DNA of 64,000 nucleotides from Nitrospira sp. (GTDB taxonomy: Bacteria > Nitrospirota > Nitrospiria > Nitrospirales > Nitrospiraceae), in assembly GCA_024760525.1 (NCBI GenBank), contig CP060499.1, positions 2,997,501-3,061,500 of the forward strand, read 5' to 3'. The translations under genes were made by a program, and so were the position numbers. A model generated the notes under the pieces. It was given only the letters and a program-made list of their open reading frames with translations. It made no database searches and had not been told where the DNA came from. How positions within the stretch are numbered: the first letter of the stretch is position 1; the number at the start of each line of letters is the position of its first letter. Below are positions 17,088-26,208 of the stretch, one piece after another.

Positions 17088-19075
17088 GCCACTTTTCGCC
17101 TAGCCGGACGTGTCGAAGCAGGCACGGCCGGCTCTTGTCGGCGCCAGGCAAGTCGGTACCGGCGATCACTGACGGCCAGCACGCCGCCCAACGCCATAAT
17201 CAGACATCCGCCCCAAATCCAATCTACAAACGGCTTGTGGTAGAGCCGCACGCTCCAGGCTCCATCATCGAGCGGTTCGCCTAAGGAAACATAAAGGTCA
17301 CGCAGCAGCCCCGGATCGATGGCGGCTTCGGTCATGATTTGATTCTGAACGGGGTAACGCCGCTTCTCCGGATACAAGACCGCGGCTTCGCGACCATCCA
17401 GACTCACACGGAAGGTGCCACGCGCCGCCGTATAGTTCGGACCCATGACGTCTTGTGCGCCATCGAACCGGAACGTATAGCCACCGATGGTCGCCGTCTC
17501 CCCCACGTTCATCCGTACATCCTTTTCAGTTTCGAATCCCTTCACCATCGTGACGCCGACGACAAAGACCGCAATGCCACAGTGCGCCACGAGCATGCCC
17601 CAGTACGATCGGGGCACCGCAGCCAGGCGACCGGCGAGACCTTGGCCGTCGACGTGGGTCAGTCGCTCGCGCAAACCGACTATCGCAGTCGTGACGATCC
17701 AAATCGCGAGCAGAAGACCGAGACTCAACAAAGGAGTCCATGTTCCGATGACAAACGGTAAGGCAATCGCCGTCGCAATGCTCACACCGAAAGCCCAACG
17801 CAACCGCTTGGCCAGATCAGGTAAGTCGGCCTTCTTCCATTGGGCCAGCGGACCGATCCCCATTAGGAAGAGCGCCGGCGCCATCAATGGAACAAATACC
17901 GAGTCGAAATACGGGGGCCCGACGGAAATTTTCCCGAGATCCAAGGCATCCAGGAACAAAGGATACAACGTCCCCAGCAAGACCGAGCCCATGGCCGCGA
18001 CCAGCAACACATTGTTGGCCAACAGCATCCCTTCTCTGGAGGCTATCGCGAAACTCCCACCCAATCCCACACGCGGAGCCCTCCACGCGTAGAGGATCAA
18101 CGACCCCCCGATGACGATGGCCAGAAAGGCCAGGATGAAGAGACCTCGTTTTGGATCGGTGGCAAAGGCGTGGACGGAGGTCAAGACACCGGAGCGCACG
18201 AGAAACGTTCCGAGGAGGCTTAAGGAAAATGCCATAATGGCAAGAAGCACGGTCCACACCTTGAATCCACCTCGTTTGTCCGTCACGGCCAGCGAATGGA
18301 CCAGGGCCGTACCGGCCAGCCACGGCATGAATGAGGCGTTTTCAACCGGGTCCCAGAACCACCACCCTCCCCATCCCAACTCGTAATAGGCCCAGCCGCT
18401 CCCCATCGCGATTCCAACGGTCAGAAAGCACCACGCGACCGTGGTCCATGGCCGGGACCAGCGCGCCCAGGCGGCATCAAGGTTACCCCCCAGCAACGCG
18501 GCGATCGCGAACGCAAACGCCACCGAGAAACCGACATACCCCATATAGAGCATCGGCGGATGGATGACCATCCCAGGGTCTTGCAAGAGGGGATTCAGGT
18601 CACGTCCATCCGGAGCGGCCGGAATCAACCGCTCGAATGGATTCGAAACCGTCAACATGAACAGGAGAAATCCCAAGCTGACCAAGCCCATGACCCCGAG
18701 GATGCGTGAGCGCATCGTTTCGGGAAGATGAGCGGAGAAGAGCGTGACTGCAAACATCCAGACGGTCAAGATGAGAGTCCACAACAGAAGCGACCCTTCA
18801 TGAGCGCCCCAAATGGCCGCGAGACGATAATGCAGCGGGAGTTGGGAATTCGACGTCGCCGCGACATACAACACAGAAAAATCTTTATCGGCAAACGCGT
18901 AACCAAGACAGCAAAATGCCGTTAAGACCAAAAGAAATTGCCCGCGCGCCGCAGGCTTGGCGATCGACATGAGGGCCGAGTTCCCGATTGCGGCACCATA
19001 GATGGGGAGAGTTCCCTGCACCACCGCGACGCAGAGCGCGAGGATCAAGGCAAAATGACCGATTTCAGGGATCAT
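17084..19075 (-). CDS. ccmF: Heme lyase CcmF
   Basis: A 663-residue polytopic membrane protein of the heme-handling family with the Trp-rich motif GWGGWWFWDPVEN around residues 230-245 and about 15 helices. CcmF, with CcmH and CcmI, transfers heme from CcmE to the apocytochrome. Length and order fit System I. A large soluble periplasmic loop lies between the last two helices (about 510-610). It overlaps ccmE and ccmG by four bases each. Confidence 0.97.
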   Translation of the reverse strand: MIPEIGHFALILALCVAVVQGTLPIYGAAIGNSALMSIAKPAARGQFLLVLTAFCCLGYAFADKDFSVLYVAATSNSQLPLHYRLAAIWGAHEGSLLLWTLILTVWMFAVTLFSAHLPETMRSRILGVMGLVSLGFLLFMLTVSNPFERLIPAAPDGRDLNPLLQDPGMVIHPPMLYMGYVGFSVAFAFAIAALLGGNLDAAWARWSRPWTTVAWCFLTVGIAMGSGWAYYELGWGGWWFWDPVENASFMPWLAGTALVHSLAVTDKRGGFKVWTVLLAIMAFSLSLLGTFLVRSGVLTSVHAFATDPKRGLFILAFLAIVIGGSLILYAWRAPRVGLGGSFAIASREGMLLANNVLLVAAMGSVLLGTLYPLFLDALDLGKISVGPPYFDSVFVPLMAPALFLMGIGPLAQWKKADLPDLAKRLRWAFGVSIATAIALPFVIGTWTPLLSLGLLLAIWIVTTAIVGLRERLTHVDGQGLAGRLAAVPRSYWGMLVAHCGIAVFVVGVTMVKGFETEKDVRMNVGETATIGGYTFRFDGAQDVMGPNYTAARGTFRVSLDGREAAVLYPEKRRYPVQNQIMTEAAIDPGLLRDLYVSLGEPLDDGAWSVRLYHKPFVDWIWGGCLIMALGGVLAVSDRRYRLAWRRQEPAVPASTRPARRKVA

Positions 19076-19554
19076 AGCGAATCTTTCCTACCTTGAGGAA
19101 CAACGAGTGACTTGCTTTGCTGCGCCCCGGAGGCCTTCGCCTTCGCCAGCGCTTCCGCCGCTTCCGGAGGCATGTAATTTTCATCGTGTTTCGCCAGGAC
19201 TTCACTGGCGACGAAGGTACCGTCGGCGACCAACTGCCCCTGCGCCACCGCACCCTTCCCTTCCTTGAAGAGGTCCGGCAAAATCCCTTTGTAGGTGACG
19301 GGCACGCGCTTCGCCGTGTCAGTGACGATGAAATGGACCGTGAGGCCGTCGTTGTCGCGGACGAGGCTCCCGTCTTCAACCATCCCGCCGATCCGGAAAC
19401 TGCGCCCTTTCGGCGCTTCACCGCCGACGACTTGCGTGGGCGTGAAAAAGAACACGAGGTTGCTCTGAAATGCGTTCAAGATCAGTACAGTCGCCACGCC
19501 CAAGACCAGCAGCCCCAGCCCGATAAAGGCGAAGCGTTTATGCCGCGGTTTCAT
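19072..19554 (-). CDS. ccmE: Heme chaperone CcmE
   Basis: A 160-residue protein with one N-terminal membrane helix and a beta-barrel domain. The heme-binding HxxxY motif is present as His123 and Tyr127 (KHDENYMPPE), the His that binds heme covalently in the classical CcmE. The C-terminus is a flexible Ala/Lys tail. It overlaps ccmD by 17 bases and ccmF by four. Confidence 0.96.
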   Translation of the reverse strand: MKPRHKRFAFIGLGLLVLGVATVLILNAFQSNLVFFFTPTQVVGGEAPKGRSFRIGGMVEDGSLVRDNDGLTVHFIVTDTAKRVPVTYKGILPDLFKEGKGAVAQGQLVADGTFVASEVLAKHDENYMPPEAAEALAKAKASGAQQSKSLVVPQGRKDSL

Positions 19555-19723
19555 CGGTGCCTCCTAACAACATCGCGCGCTGTTCAGCCCGCGCAGCAGC
19601 CCGTCGCCGCCACAGGGCTAGGACTTCCCACACCATACACAATGCCGTGGCGATGAACGACGTCCATACGTAGAGCCCATAACCGCCCATCGCAAAGAAT
19701 TCCGACGCGCTTCCCCACTGCAT
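19538..19723 (-). CDS. ccmD: Small membrane protein CcmD
   Basis: A 61-residue protein starting MQWGSASEFFAMGGYG with one membrane helix (about 18-37) and a basic tail WRRRAAARAEQR. This is the CcmD layout; CcmD helps release holo-CcmE from CcmABC. The start at 19723 shares its A with the ccmC stop codon (TGATG). A longer frame back to 19945 is open only because it runs antisense-free through ccmC and should not be used. Confidence 0.9.
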   Translation of the reverse strand: MQWGSASEFFAMGGYGLYVWTSFIATALCMVWEVLALWRRRAAARAEQRAMLLGGTDETAA

Positions 19724-20484
19724 CAGCGAGCCTCCACCGCGTTCTGGATCACGGCCGGTTTTTCTTCCCACACGGGTTGGGATTCCCGCTCGACCACGAT
19801 ACATCGAGCCCGCGAGAGGATCACCGCGATGCTGTACAGCCAAAACGCCATGGTCATGATCAGCATTGCCATCAGCATAGTTGCGGCCATTTTCGACCCG
19901 GTGGACATGCTGACCGATGCGCCTTGATGCAAGGTATTCCACCACTGGACGGAAAAATAGATGATCGGAACATTGACGACCCCGACCAGCGCGAACACCG
20001 CGCTTGAACGGTCCGCACGGCGCAGATCATCGATCGAGGTCCGTAGGAGCATCACTCCCGCGTACTGGAACAAGAGGATCAGTTCCGAGGTCAGCCTGGC
20101 ATCCCACACCCACCAGGCTCCCCACGTCGGCTTGCCCCACATCGCCCCGGTCAGCAATGCCAAAAACGTAAACATCGCCCCCGTGGGAGCGATCGCCTGA
20201 GCCATCATGAAGGAAAGACGTGCATTGAGCCCAAGCCCGATACCGGCCCACACCGCCATGACGACATACAGAAACATGGACATCCAGGCGGCGGGGACAT
20301 GGACGAAGATGATCCGATACGAATCGCCCTGCTGAAAATCGGTCGGGGCGACGAAGAATCCCAGGTAGAGACCGATGCCCATCAGGGCAACCGCCACGCA
20401 CGCGAACCATGGAATGAGACGGCCGGCCAGGGGATAAAAAGCCTGCGGTGACGAATACTTCAGCCAGTTGATGCCCGTACTCAT
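19723..20484 (-). CDS. ccmC: Heme transport protein CcmC
   Basis: A 253-residue membrane protein with six helices and the Trp-rich heme-binding motif WGAWWVWDARLTSEL near residue 120. CcmC presents heme to CcmE at the periplasmic face. It starts nine bases after the ccmB stop. Confidence 0.96.
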   Translation of the reverse strand: MSTGINWLKYSSPQAFYPLAGRLIPWFACVAVALMGIGLYLGFFVAPTDFQQGDSYRIIFVHVPAAWMSMFLYVVMAVWAGIGLGLNARLSFMMAQAIAPTGAMFTFLALLTGAMWGKPTWGAWWVWDARLTSELILLFQYAGVMLLRTSIDDLRRADRSSAVFALVGVVNVPIIYFSVQWWNTLHQGASVSMSTGSKMAATMLMAMLIMTMAFWLYSIAVILSRARCIVVERESQPVWEEKPAVIQNAVEAR

Positions 20485-20493
20485 GAAACGGTT

Positions 20494-21177
20494 TTACTCC
20501 AACGCAATGCGCAAGGCTGCCGCCGTGGCCCAGGGTGCCAAAAAGAGGGACAACACCAGACAGGCCCCGAGTAGCGAGAGATTTGCTTCGCCGCCGATAC
20601 CGGCCATGCTGCTGGTGACGGCGCCGGCCCCAAAAATCAACACTGGAACGTAGAGTGGAAGCACCAGGAGGGCAACCAGTAGACCACTCCCCCGCACGCC
20701 AAGCACCAACGCGGCGCCGATCGCACCAATCATACTCAACGTGGGCGTCCCAAGCAAGAGCGACATCACGAGAACTCCCAAGGCTTCCCCGCTCAAGCCG
20801 AACTGAAGACCGAGGAGCGGTGAAAGCAGCACCACGGGCAGGCCGGAGATCAGCCAATGCGCAAGGACCTTTCCTGCCACCAAGACCGCCAGAGGCTGGG
20901 GCACGAGGAGCATCTGTTCAAGGGCGCCGTCTAAGTAATCCGCAGTAAACACCCGTCCTAACGACAAGAGGCAGGCCAACAAGGCCGCCACCCATAATAC
21001 GCCGGCACCGATCGTCCTCAGAACCGCCGGTTCCGGCCCGACACCTAATGGGAACAGGCTGACCACAATGACCAAGAAAAAGACCGACATCGCCGCGTCC
21101 GAACGTCGGCGCATGGCCAGAAGCAGATCCCGCCGGACGACTCCGCCGACAGCCTCCCACATGCTGGAGCGCTTCAT
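20494..21177 (-). CDS. ccmB: ABC-type heme exporter membrane subunit CcmB
   Basis: A 227-residue protein with six helices and the CcmB-typical FTADYLDGALEQMLLVPQPL stretch. It partners with CcmA. The start overlaps the ccmA stop by four bases, so the two are coupled. Confidence 0.95.
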   Translation of the reverse strand: MKRSSMWEAVGGVVRRDLLLAMRRRSDAAMSVFFLVIVVSLFPLGVGPEPAVLRTIGAGVLWVAALLACLLSLGRVFTADYLDGALEQMLLVPQPLAVLVAGKVLAHWLISGLPVVLLSPLLGLQFGLSGEALGVLVMSLLLGTPTLSMIGAIGAALVLGVRGSGLLVALLVLPLYVPVLIFGAGAVTSSMAGIGGEANLSLLGACLVLSLFLAPWATAAALRIALE

Positions 21178-21794
21178 CCGGTCAGCCTCAGTCGTTGCAC
21201 CGTTTCGGCCGGCAGCGCGACCTCTTGGTGCGTCACCACGACCGCCAGCCCGCCTCGTTGCAGGTGGGCATGCAAACGTTGTGTCACGACACTCGTTGCC
21301 GCTGTATCGAGCGAGGTGAAGGGCTCATCCAGCAGCCATAACGGTCGCGTGGATAACCAGAGCCTCGCCAGAGCAACCCGGCGCTTCTGTCCTTGCGAAA
21401 GCACTTTAGACGGCAAGGAATGAATCTGTCGCTTCAGACCGATCGACTCCAAGGCTTCCTGTGCTTTGGCAGCTGCACATGGTTCACCAGCCAGCGACAT
21501 GGAACTCGTCAAATTTTCAAGCGGCGTGAGATCGTCCTTGATGCCATTGAGATGCCCGATATAGGTCAGTTGGCCAGAATACAATTCTTTCAGCTGATGG
21601 ATGTCCTGCCCTTCCCAGAGGATCGCGCCTTGCTCGGGCGGCAATAAACTGGAGAAGATACGGAGCAGACTGGTTTTCCCGCTGCCGTTCTCACCCACCA
21701 CGGCCAGTAGGGTCCCAGGCTCGACTTTGACGTTGAGGTCGGAAAAAAGCCGGCGCGATCCTCGACTGCAACCAAGTGCAACAGCTTGTAACAT
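21174..21794 (-). CDS. ccmA: ABC transporter ATPase CcmA
   Basis: A 206-residue ATPase with Walker A (GENGSGKTS), signature LSQGQKRRVALARL and Walker B LWLLDEPFTSLD. CcmAB uses ATP to release holo-CcmE. I use the ATG at 21794 (MLQAVALG), which gives the normal family length; the frame is open to 21989 but the added 65 residues look non-coding and contain a palindrome. It is the first gene of the nine-gene ccm operon. Confidence 0.95.
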   Translation of the reverse strand: MLQAVALGCSRGSRRLFSDLNVKVEPGTLLAVVGENGSGKTSLLRIFSSLLPPEQGAILWEGQDIHQLKELYSGQLTYIGHLNGIKDDLTPLENLTSSMSLAGEPCAAAKAQEALESIGLKRQIHSLPSKVLSQGQKRRVALARLWLSTRPLWLLDEPFTSLDTAATSVVTQRLHAHLQRGGLAVVVTHQEVALPAETVQRLRLTG

Positions 21795-21875
21795 AAAGAG
21801 GCTACTCGATGAGAACGCGTCGAGAGTAAGGGAACAGAGCGTGGAAAAACAAGGGGTCAGGATAGGCTTGGCCGC

Positions 21876-21890
21876 TACCCTGTCAGGGTA
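21876..21890. promoter_or_regulatory. Perfect 15-base palindrome upstream of ccmA
   Basis: TACCCTGTCAGGGTA has two 7-base arms around one base. It lies 82 bases before the ccmA ATG and 122 before the divergent gene at 22012. The short spacer suits a dimeric regulator more than an RNA hairpin. The regulator is unknown. Confidence 0.45.
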
Positions 21891-22011
21891 CCGCTGGAAA
21901 ACCCACCTTGCTCTGAGAGTAATCCAACTGCTATCTAGTGCATGCGCCACAGGATTGACCGTCTGTCTCGATGAAACGGGTCTGCCCACATAGAATCAAA
22001 GGAGAGCGATC

Positions 22012-22566
22012 ATGAGTGAACTGGTCTGCATCGCATTTAAAGACTCCGGCACAGCCGACCGGGTGCTGAACGAACTGCGGGCGTTGGAAACTGAATATGT
22101 CCTCGATCTGGAAGATGCCGTCATCGTCGTCCGCGACATGGATGGGAAAGTCCACCTGAAACAGTGCGTCGATGTGTTCGGAGGTGCCACCACACATGGC
22201 GTGGCCATGGGAGTGCTATGGGGAGGCTTGATGGGGCTGCTCTTCATGAATCCTTTGGCGGGCCTGTTAGGCAGCATCGCCGGAGGCGCAGGGGGTGGTG
22301 CCATGACCACCGCTGCCAGTGAATTCGGGCTCCTCAGCGATTACGGGATCCCCGACAACTTCATCAAGGACTTGGGCAGCACCATCAAGCGAGGTACCTC
22401 GGCGATTTTCCTGCTGATCCGGAGCGTTGACCAGGACAAGCTGTTGGCGGGAATCTCAAACTATGAGGGAACCATCCTCAAGACATCGCTCAGCAAAGAG
22501 CAGGAAGAAAAGCTGCGAGTGGCCCTCACACATCACCACGATCAAAAAAAAATCAGCAAAGGGTAG
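22012..22566 (+). CDS. DUF1269 family membrane protein
   Basis: A 184-residue protein with a ferredoxin-like start (ELVCIAFKDSGTADRVLNEL), a DLEDAVIVVRD stretch, and a Gly-rich hydrophobic hairpin (about residues 65-100, LAGLLGSIAGGAGGGA). This is the DUF1269 pattern; the function is not known. A GGAGAG site precedes the ATG. It is divergent from ccmA. Confidence 0.8.
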   Translation: MSELVCIAFKDSGTADRVLNELRALETEYVLDLEDAVIVVRDMDGKVHLKQCVDVFGGATTHGVAMGVLWGGLMGLLFMNPLAGLLGSIAGGAGGGAMTTAASEFGLLSDYGIPDNFIKDLGSTIKRGTSAIFLLIRSVDQDKLLAGISNYEGTILKTSLSKEQEEKLRVALTHHHDQKKISKG

Positions 22567-22642
22567 CCGAAGGCTCGGGAAAGCGGGCAGGGAGTGTGAT
22601 CTTCGGGTAATTGATTATACGCTTGGATCACCGGCATGTGGG

Positions 22643-23227
22643 TTAAGACGATGGGCCGGGGCGCTGGTCGCGGATAAGACGCTCGACAGGATAGCCGAAC
22701 CTTCGCGCCAGTTGGACGAGGTTCCGGTAGTTGTCGTCGTCGATTCTCGGCGCACGGGCTAGAATCCACAAATGTCGGCGATCAGGGGTACCCACCAACG
22801 CGGTGCGATACTCGGGATCGAGATCGAGAATCCAGTAGTTCCCCTCGCGGGACGATCCAAACAGCCGCGCAAACCAGTTGTCGAATACCACCATGAGCCG
22901 TGCATTCGTCTGGGGGTCCACCACAGTCGCTACACCCTCCGCCGTGTCCAGCGTGCCGCCGTCGGTCACGCATTCGTTGTGCACCCCAACCCGTCCATCC
23001 GATCGAACCGTGTAGACCGCTTTTGAATCCACGCAATGTCTCTGGAACCACATCGGTAACCGCGCGATCTCATACCAAGTTCCGGCGTAACGACCAAGGT
23101 CGACTGAAGTCACCGTGTTGAGACTTTCTTTCGACTCAATTCCTGCACAACCGCCGAGCCACCCGTTCAGCAGCACAAAAATGAACCAGAGGTTTACGTG
23201 TGAATTCGTCTGATTGGAGAACCGCAT
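22643..23227 (-). CDS. blc: Outer-membrane lipocalin lipoprotein (Blc type)
   Basis: A 194-residue lipocalin. The G-x-W motif is seen in GRYAGTWYEIARLP (about residue 48), and the barrel ends with NYWILDLDPEY and WILAR. An N-terminal hydrophobic segment ending LGGC could be a lipobox, as in E. coli Blc. I use the ATG at 23227 with GAGG upstream, rather than the frame opening at 23272. It converges with the DUF1269 gene. Confidence 0.85.
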   Translation of the reverse strand: MRFSNQTNSHVNLWFIFVLLNGWLGGCAGIESKESLNTVTSVDLGRYAGTWYEIARLPMWFQRHCVDSKAVYTVRSDGRVGVHNECVTDGGTLDTAEGVATVVDPQTNARLMVVFDNWFARLFGSSREGNYWILDLDPEYRTALVGTPDRRHLWILARAPRIDDDNYRNLVQLARRFGYPVERLIRDQRPGPSS

Positions 23228-23289
23228 GGTTACCTCACAAGGATGTGCTCCGGAACAACTCGGTAAAGACATTACCGGGTCGCAATGAT

Positions 23290-24585
23290 TTAAGTCGTGT
23301 CAGACCGGAACTGTGTTTCGCTCCTCTGTTTTCCATCTAATAGACAGCTGACGTTCATATCTCCCATCACATTGATCGCAGTGCGACAGCGATCGAGAAA
23401 CCAATCCACCGTCAGCAGCACAGGAATGTATTCCACGGGGAGGCCGACGGCAGTAAAGACCATGGTCATGGTCACCAACCCCGCTTCCGGAATGCCGGCG
23501 GCGCCTACTGAAGCGATGATACTCGTAAGGACGACCATCAGCTGCTGCTGAACGCTTAGATCCATTCCGATCATTTGCGCGATGAAGAGGGCCGCCATCG
23601 CCTCGTAGAGCGCAGTGCCGTCGTTATTGAAATTCGCGCCGACCAGCGCGCCCATGCTGGCGGACTGCTCGCGTAATCCCACCCGGTCTTTGAGCGCGGC
23701 ATACGTCACCGGCATCGTCGCCGTCGAACTGGCCGTGGAGAAGGCCATGACCAGCGCATCGCGGCCACCACGCAGCAATTGCCCTGGAGACACCCACGAC
23801 CCGAAGCGTACGCGAACGAGGTAATACATCGCCTGGATCGCCAGCGCGAGCAGCACGCATAGCACAAAGATTCCAAGGGCCTTGAACGGCGCGAAGCCCT
23901 CCGTTCCCACGATGCTGGCCACGATGCCGAAGACGGCGAACGGCACGAGCGCGATGATCCAATGCAAAATCTTGATCAGCGATTCCAGGAAGAGTTCGAC
24001 AAGGTGCCCTACCGTGCCGAGGGGACGGTGGCGTTCCTTGCGCAAGGCCATCCCAAACGCCACGGCGATGAAGATGACCCCGATCACCTTGCCGTCATCG
24101 GCGAGCGGCCCGAGCAGACTCTTGGGCACGTTCTCCAAGAAGGTGGCCAGCGGATTAGCGGTCTTCGCAGCTTCTTCGTGCGGGGATGGTGGAGTAATAC
24201 CTGCCCCGTGCCCTGGCTGAATCACGTTGGCGACCGTCAGGCCGACGGCAATGGCAACCAACGTATTCAGTAACAATAAGCGCGGTAGCCGAGCCGCGAG
24301 TGGACCGCCGAGATGAGTCGTCATGAACGTGTGCACAATCGCCGCAAGGATCAGCGCCGGCGCAAGCGCACCAAGCAGACGCAAGACAAGCCTGCCGGGC
24401 ACCGCGAGAACAGCCGCCTCGCTCCCCAGCATTATTCCCGCTATCACGCCGAGCACCAATGCCATCACGATGCGCGCATAGAGCGGAATGCTCTCCCACC
24501 GCGCGATCATGCCGTTGCCCGGCGTAGTGGTCGATGGTTCTACCGAGGTACGTTCATCCACTCGCTGGAAATCCCTTTCTTCCAT
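23290..24585 (-). CDS. Dicarboxylate/amino acid:cation symporter (DAACS family)
   Basis: A 431-residue transporter with GltP-like motifs: a Ser-rich hairpin STASSTATMPVT (near 290), NNDGTALYEAMAALFIAQ (near 325, in place of the more usual NMDGT), and AAGIPEAGLV (near 375). The first 25 residues are polar and the true start may be the Met at about residue 26. Members import glutamate, aspartate or C4-dicarboxylates with Na+ or H+. The exact substrate is not readable. Confidence 0.87.
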   Translation of the reverse strand: MEERDFQRVDERTSVEPSTTTPGNGMIARWESIPLYARIVMALVLGVIAGIMLGSEAAVLAVPGRLVLRLLGALAPALILAAIVHTFMTTHLGGPLAARLPRLLLLNTLVAIAVGLTVANVIQPGHGAGITPPSPHEEAAKTANPLATFLENVPKSLLGPLADDGKVIGVIFIAVAFGMALRKERHRPLGTVGHLVELFLESLIKILHWIIALVPFAVFGIVASIVGTEGFAPFKALGIFVLCVLLALAIQAMYYLVRVRFGSWVSPGQLLRGGRDALVMAFSTASSTATMPVTYAALKDRVGLREQSASMGALVGANFNNDGTALYEAMAALFIAQMIGMDLSVQQQLMVVLTSIIASVGAAGIPEAGLVTMTMVFTAVGLPVEYIPVLLTVDWFLDRCRTAINVMGDMNVSCLLDGKQRSETQFRSDTT

Positions 24586-24692
24586 CCATGGTCACTAGAC
24601 GAGAAGAGATCGCCGAATGTATCACAAGGGGGGTGACCGATGAGTTTAGATGAACCGTGCGAGGAAGATGGTGAGCTCAGTCGGCTCACTTG

Positions 24693-25181
24693 TCACCTTC
24701 CTAGAGATTGTTGACCCTCCGGTTGGAAGGTATGCTGCTTCAACTGCACAATGAGGTAGAGCACAATGACCAGATTCAGCAGTAGTACACCGACGCGAAG
24801 CACCGATACCCGGTCGATCACTTCGTAGAGCTCGAATGGCAACAGCAGACTCGTCGAAATGACCGTCAGATATGCAGCCCAAGAGCGCTCCAGCCACAGC
24901 CCGACTCCTTCCAACAACAGCATCGCTGCATAACCCAGACTGACAAGCCCTGCCACGAGAACGCTGTGCGGCTGCAACGCATCGACTTTCAGCACCAGCG
25001 CATGAATGATCCGTGAGTCGGCATTCAAATGAAGTGTTTCGATCAAACGCGAGAACAGCGTCGCAATCTCCGCATGCATTAATTTCAATAAGCCCAACCC
25101 AACGAGGAGCAGCAGCACGCCCTTCACGAGCTTGAACACAGCAATCGCGGCGAGACCGGTCTGGTGAGAGCGAGGCGTCAT
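24693..25181 (-). CDS. DUF2127 membrane protein
   Basis: A 162-residue protein with four helices and the DUF2127 pattern (LAAIAVFKLVKGVLLLLVGLG at the start, then HALVLKVDALQPHSVL, ELYEVIDR). Function is unknown. A degenerate partial copy of this gene lies at 28190-28446 and a shorter matching piece at 27604-27623. Confidence 0.8.
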   Translation of the reverse strand: MTPRSHQTGLAAIAVFKLVKGVLLLLVGLGLLKLMHAEIATLFSRLIETLHLNADSRIIHALVLKVDALQPHSVLVAGLVSLGYAAMLLLEGVGLWLERSWAAYLTVISTSLLLPFELYEVIDRVSVLRVGVLLLNLVIVLYLIVQLKQHTFQPEGQQSLGR

Positions 25182-25342
25182 CGAGTGAAGAGAAGACTAT
25201 CTCCCAAGAAGAGAAAGCAACTATGGTGGACGGTACCGTTGTAGGCCTCGGATGTGAAGCGACTGAAGGATTGAATGGCCAGGAAATACTCCCAACCCTT
25301 TTCCATTCGCCTCCGTCGCGTCACGTAAGAAAAATGGTGAGA

Positions 25343-25798
25343 CTAAACCAGGTCATCCACAATGATGCACTCAATCTCTTTGACGCGCTGTAATCCACGA
25401 TCATTCCCGTAAAAACGCGCGGCTTTGTGGCCGATGGCAGTCGCCAGTTGTATGGCATCAGGCGTGCTGAGACGGTAGTTGGCACGCAACTCAGCCGCTC
25501 GATCAGCCAGATTCATCGTCAACGGGACCCACTCGATCTTGGGGTAGGTGCTGGTCAGGGCAAAAATCTTTTGTGCCAATTCATCCTTCTGGTCACGGTA
25601 GGGCTGAACCAACAGTTCCAGAAGCGTCACCGTCGAAGTGACCGCGGCATTCTGCCCCCGTTCGATCAATTCAAACAAGGCAGCACACCAAGCTCCATAT
25701 CGTGGGTGGTCTTCGAGAAAATAGATGAAAACATTGGTATCGAGACCGATGCGTTGTCGTTGGACAGGAAGACCTTGAGATAAAGAAGGCCCTACCAC
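25343..25798 (-). CDS. PIN-domain toxin (VapC-like)
   Basis: A 151-residue PIN nuclease. Acidic residues of the active site are seen in IGLDTNVFIYFLE, TLLELL, STPDAIQLATAI and GNDRGL. The start is a GTG that overlaps the antitoxin stop by seven bases; a later start is possible because the first 15 residues are not PIN-like. With the AbrB-type gene upstream it forms a toxin-antitoxin pair that would cut RNA when the antitoxin is lost. Confidence 0.88.
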   Translation of the reverse strand: MVGPSLSQGLPVQRQRIGLDTNVFIYFLEDHPRYGAWCAALFELIERGQNAAVTSTVTLLELLVQPYRDQKDELAQKIFALTSTYPKIEWVPLTMNLADRAAELRANYRLSTPDAIQLATAIGHKAARFYGNDRGLQRVKEIECIIVDDLV

Positions 25799-26010
25799 GA
25801 CCGGCGCTCTCGTTTCAGGTAGTCGGCAGGATAGGTTCCCTTCGCTAGCCCCTGTAAAACCTTCGAATACCGTTTTGGCTTCGGCATGATAAGTGTCAGA
25901 TCATCTTTCACAACCACCAGCAATTCATCGCCACCCTTGACGCCCATCGCTTGTCGGGCTTCTTTCGGAATAACAATTTGATTCTTGCTGCTGAGCTTCT
26001 GAACAGCCAT
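25792..26010 (-). CDS. AbrB/MazE-type antitoxin
   Basis: A 72-residue swapped-hairpin DNA-binding protein (VQKLSSKNQIVIPKEARQAMG). The rest of the chain should wrap the PIN toxin. A strong GGGAGGTG ribosome site precedes the ATG. It is expected to neutralise the downstream toxin and repress the pair. Confidence 0.88.
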   Translation of the reverse strand: MAVQKLSSKNQIVIPKEARQAMGVKGGDELLVVVKDDLTLIMPKPKRYSKVLQGLAKGTYPADYLKRERRSW

Positions 26011-26208
26011 GGAACACCTCCCTCATAAGGCTTTACATTACCATACTAAAGTAAAGCGCAGCAATGAACCAGCATGCATAGCCCTAGAGCACATGTCAGA
26101 GATCAGACACATCTGTCTTTGTCTGTGTGATGGCACGCACCTATTTTATTTCTTGACGGCAGCCGACCCTCGGCGTAGCCTCCGCCGGGCTTTTATCGGA
26201 AGGAGGAC

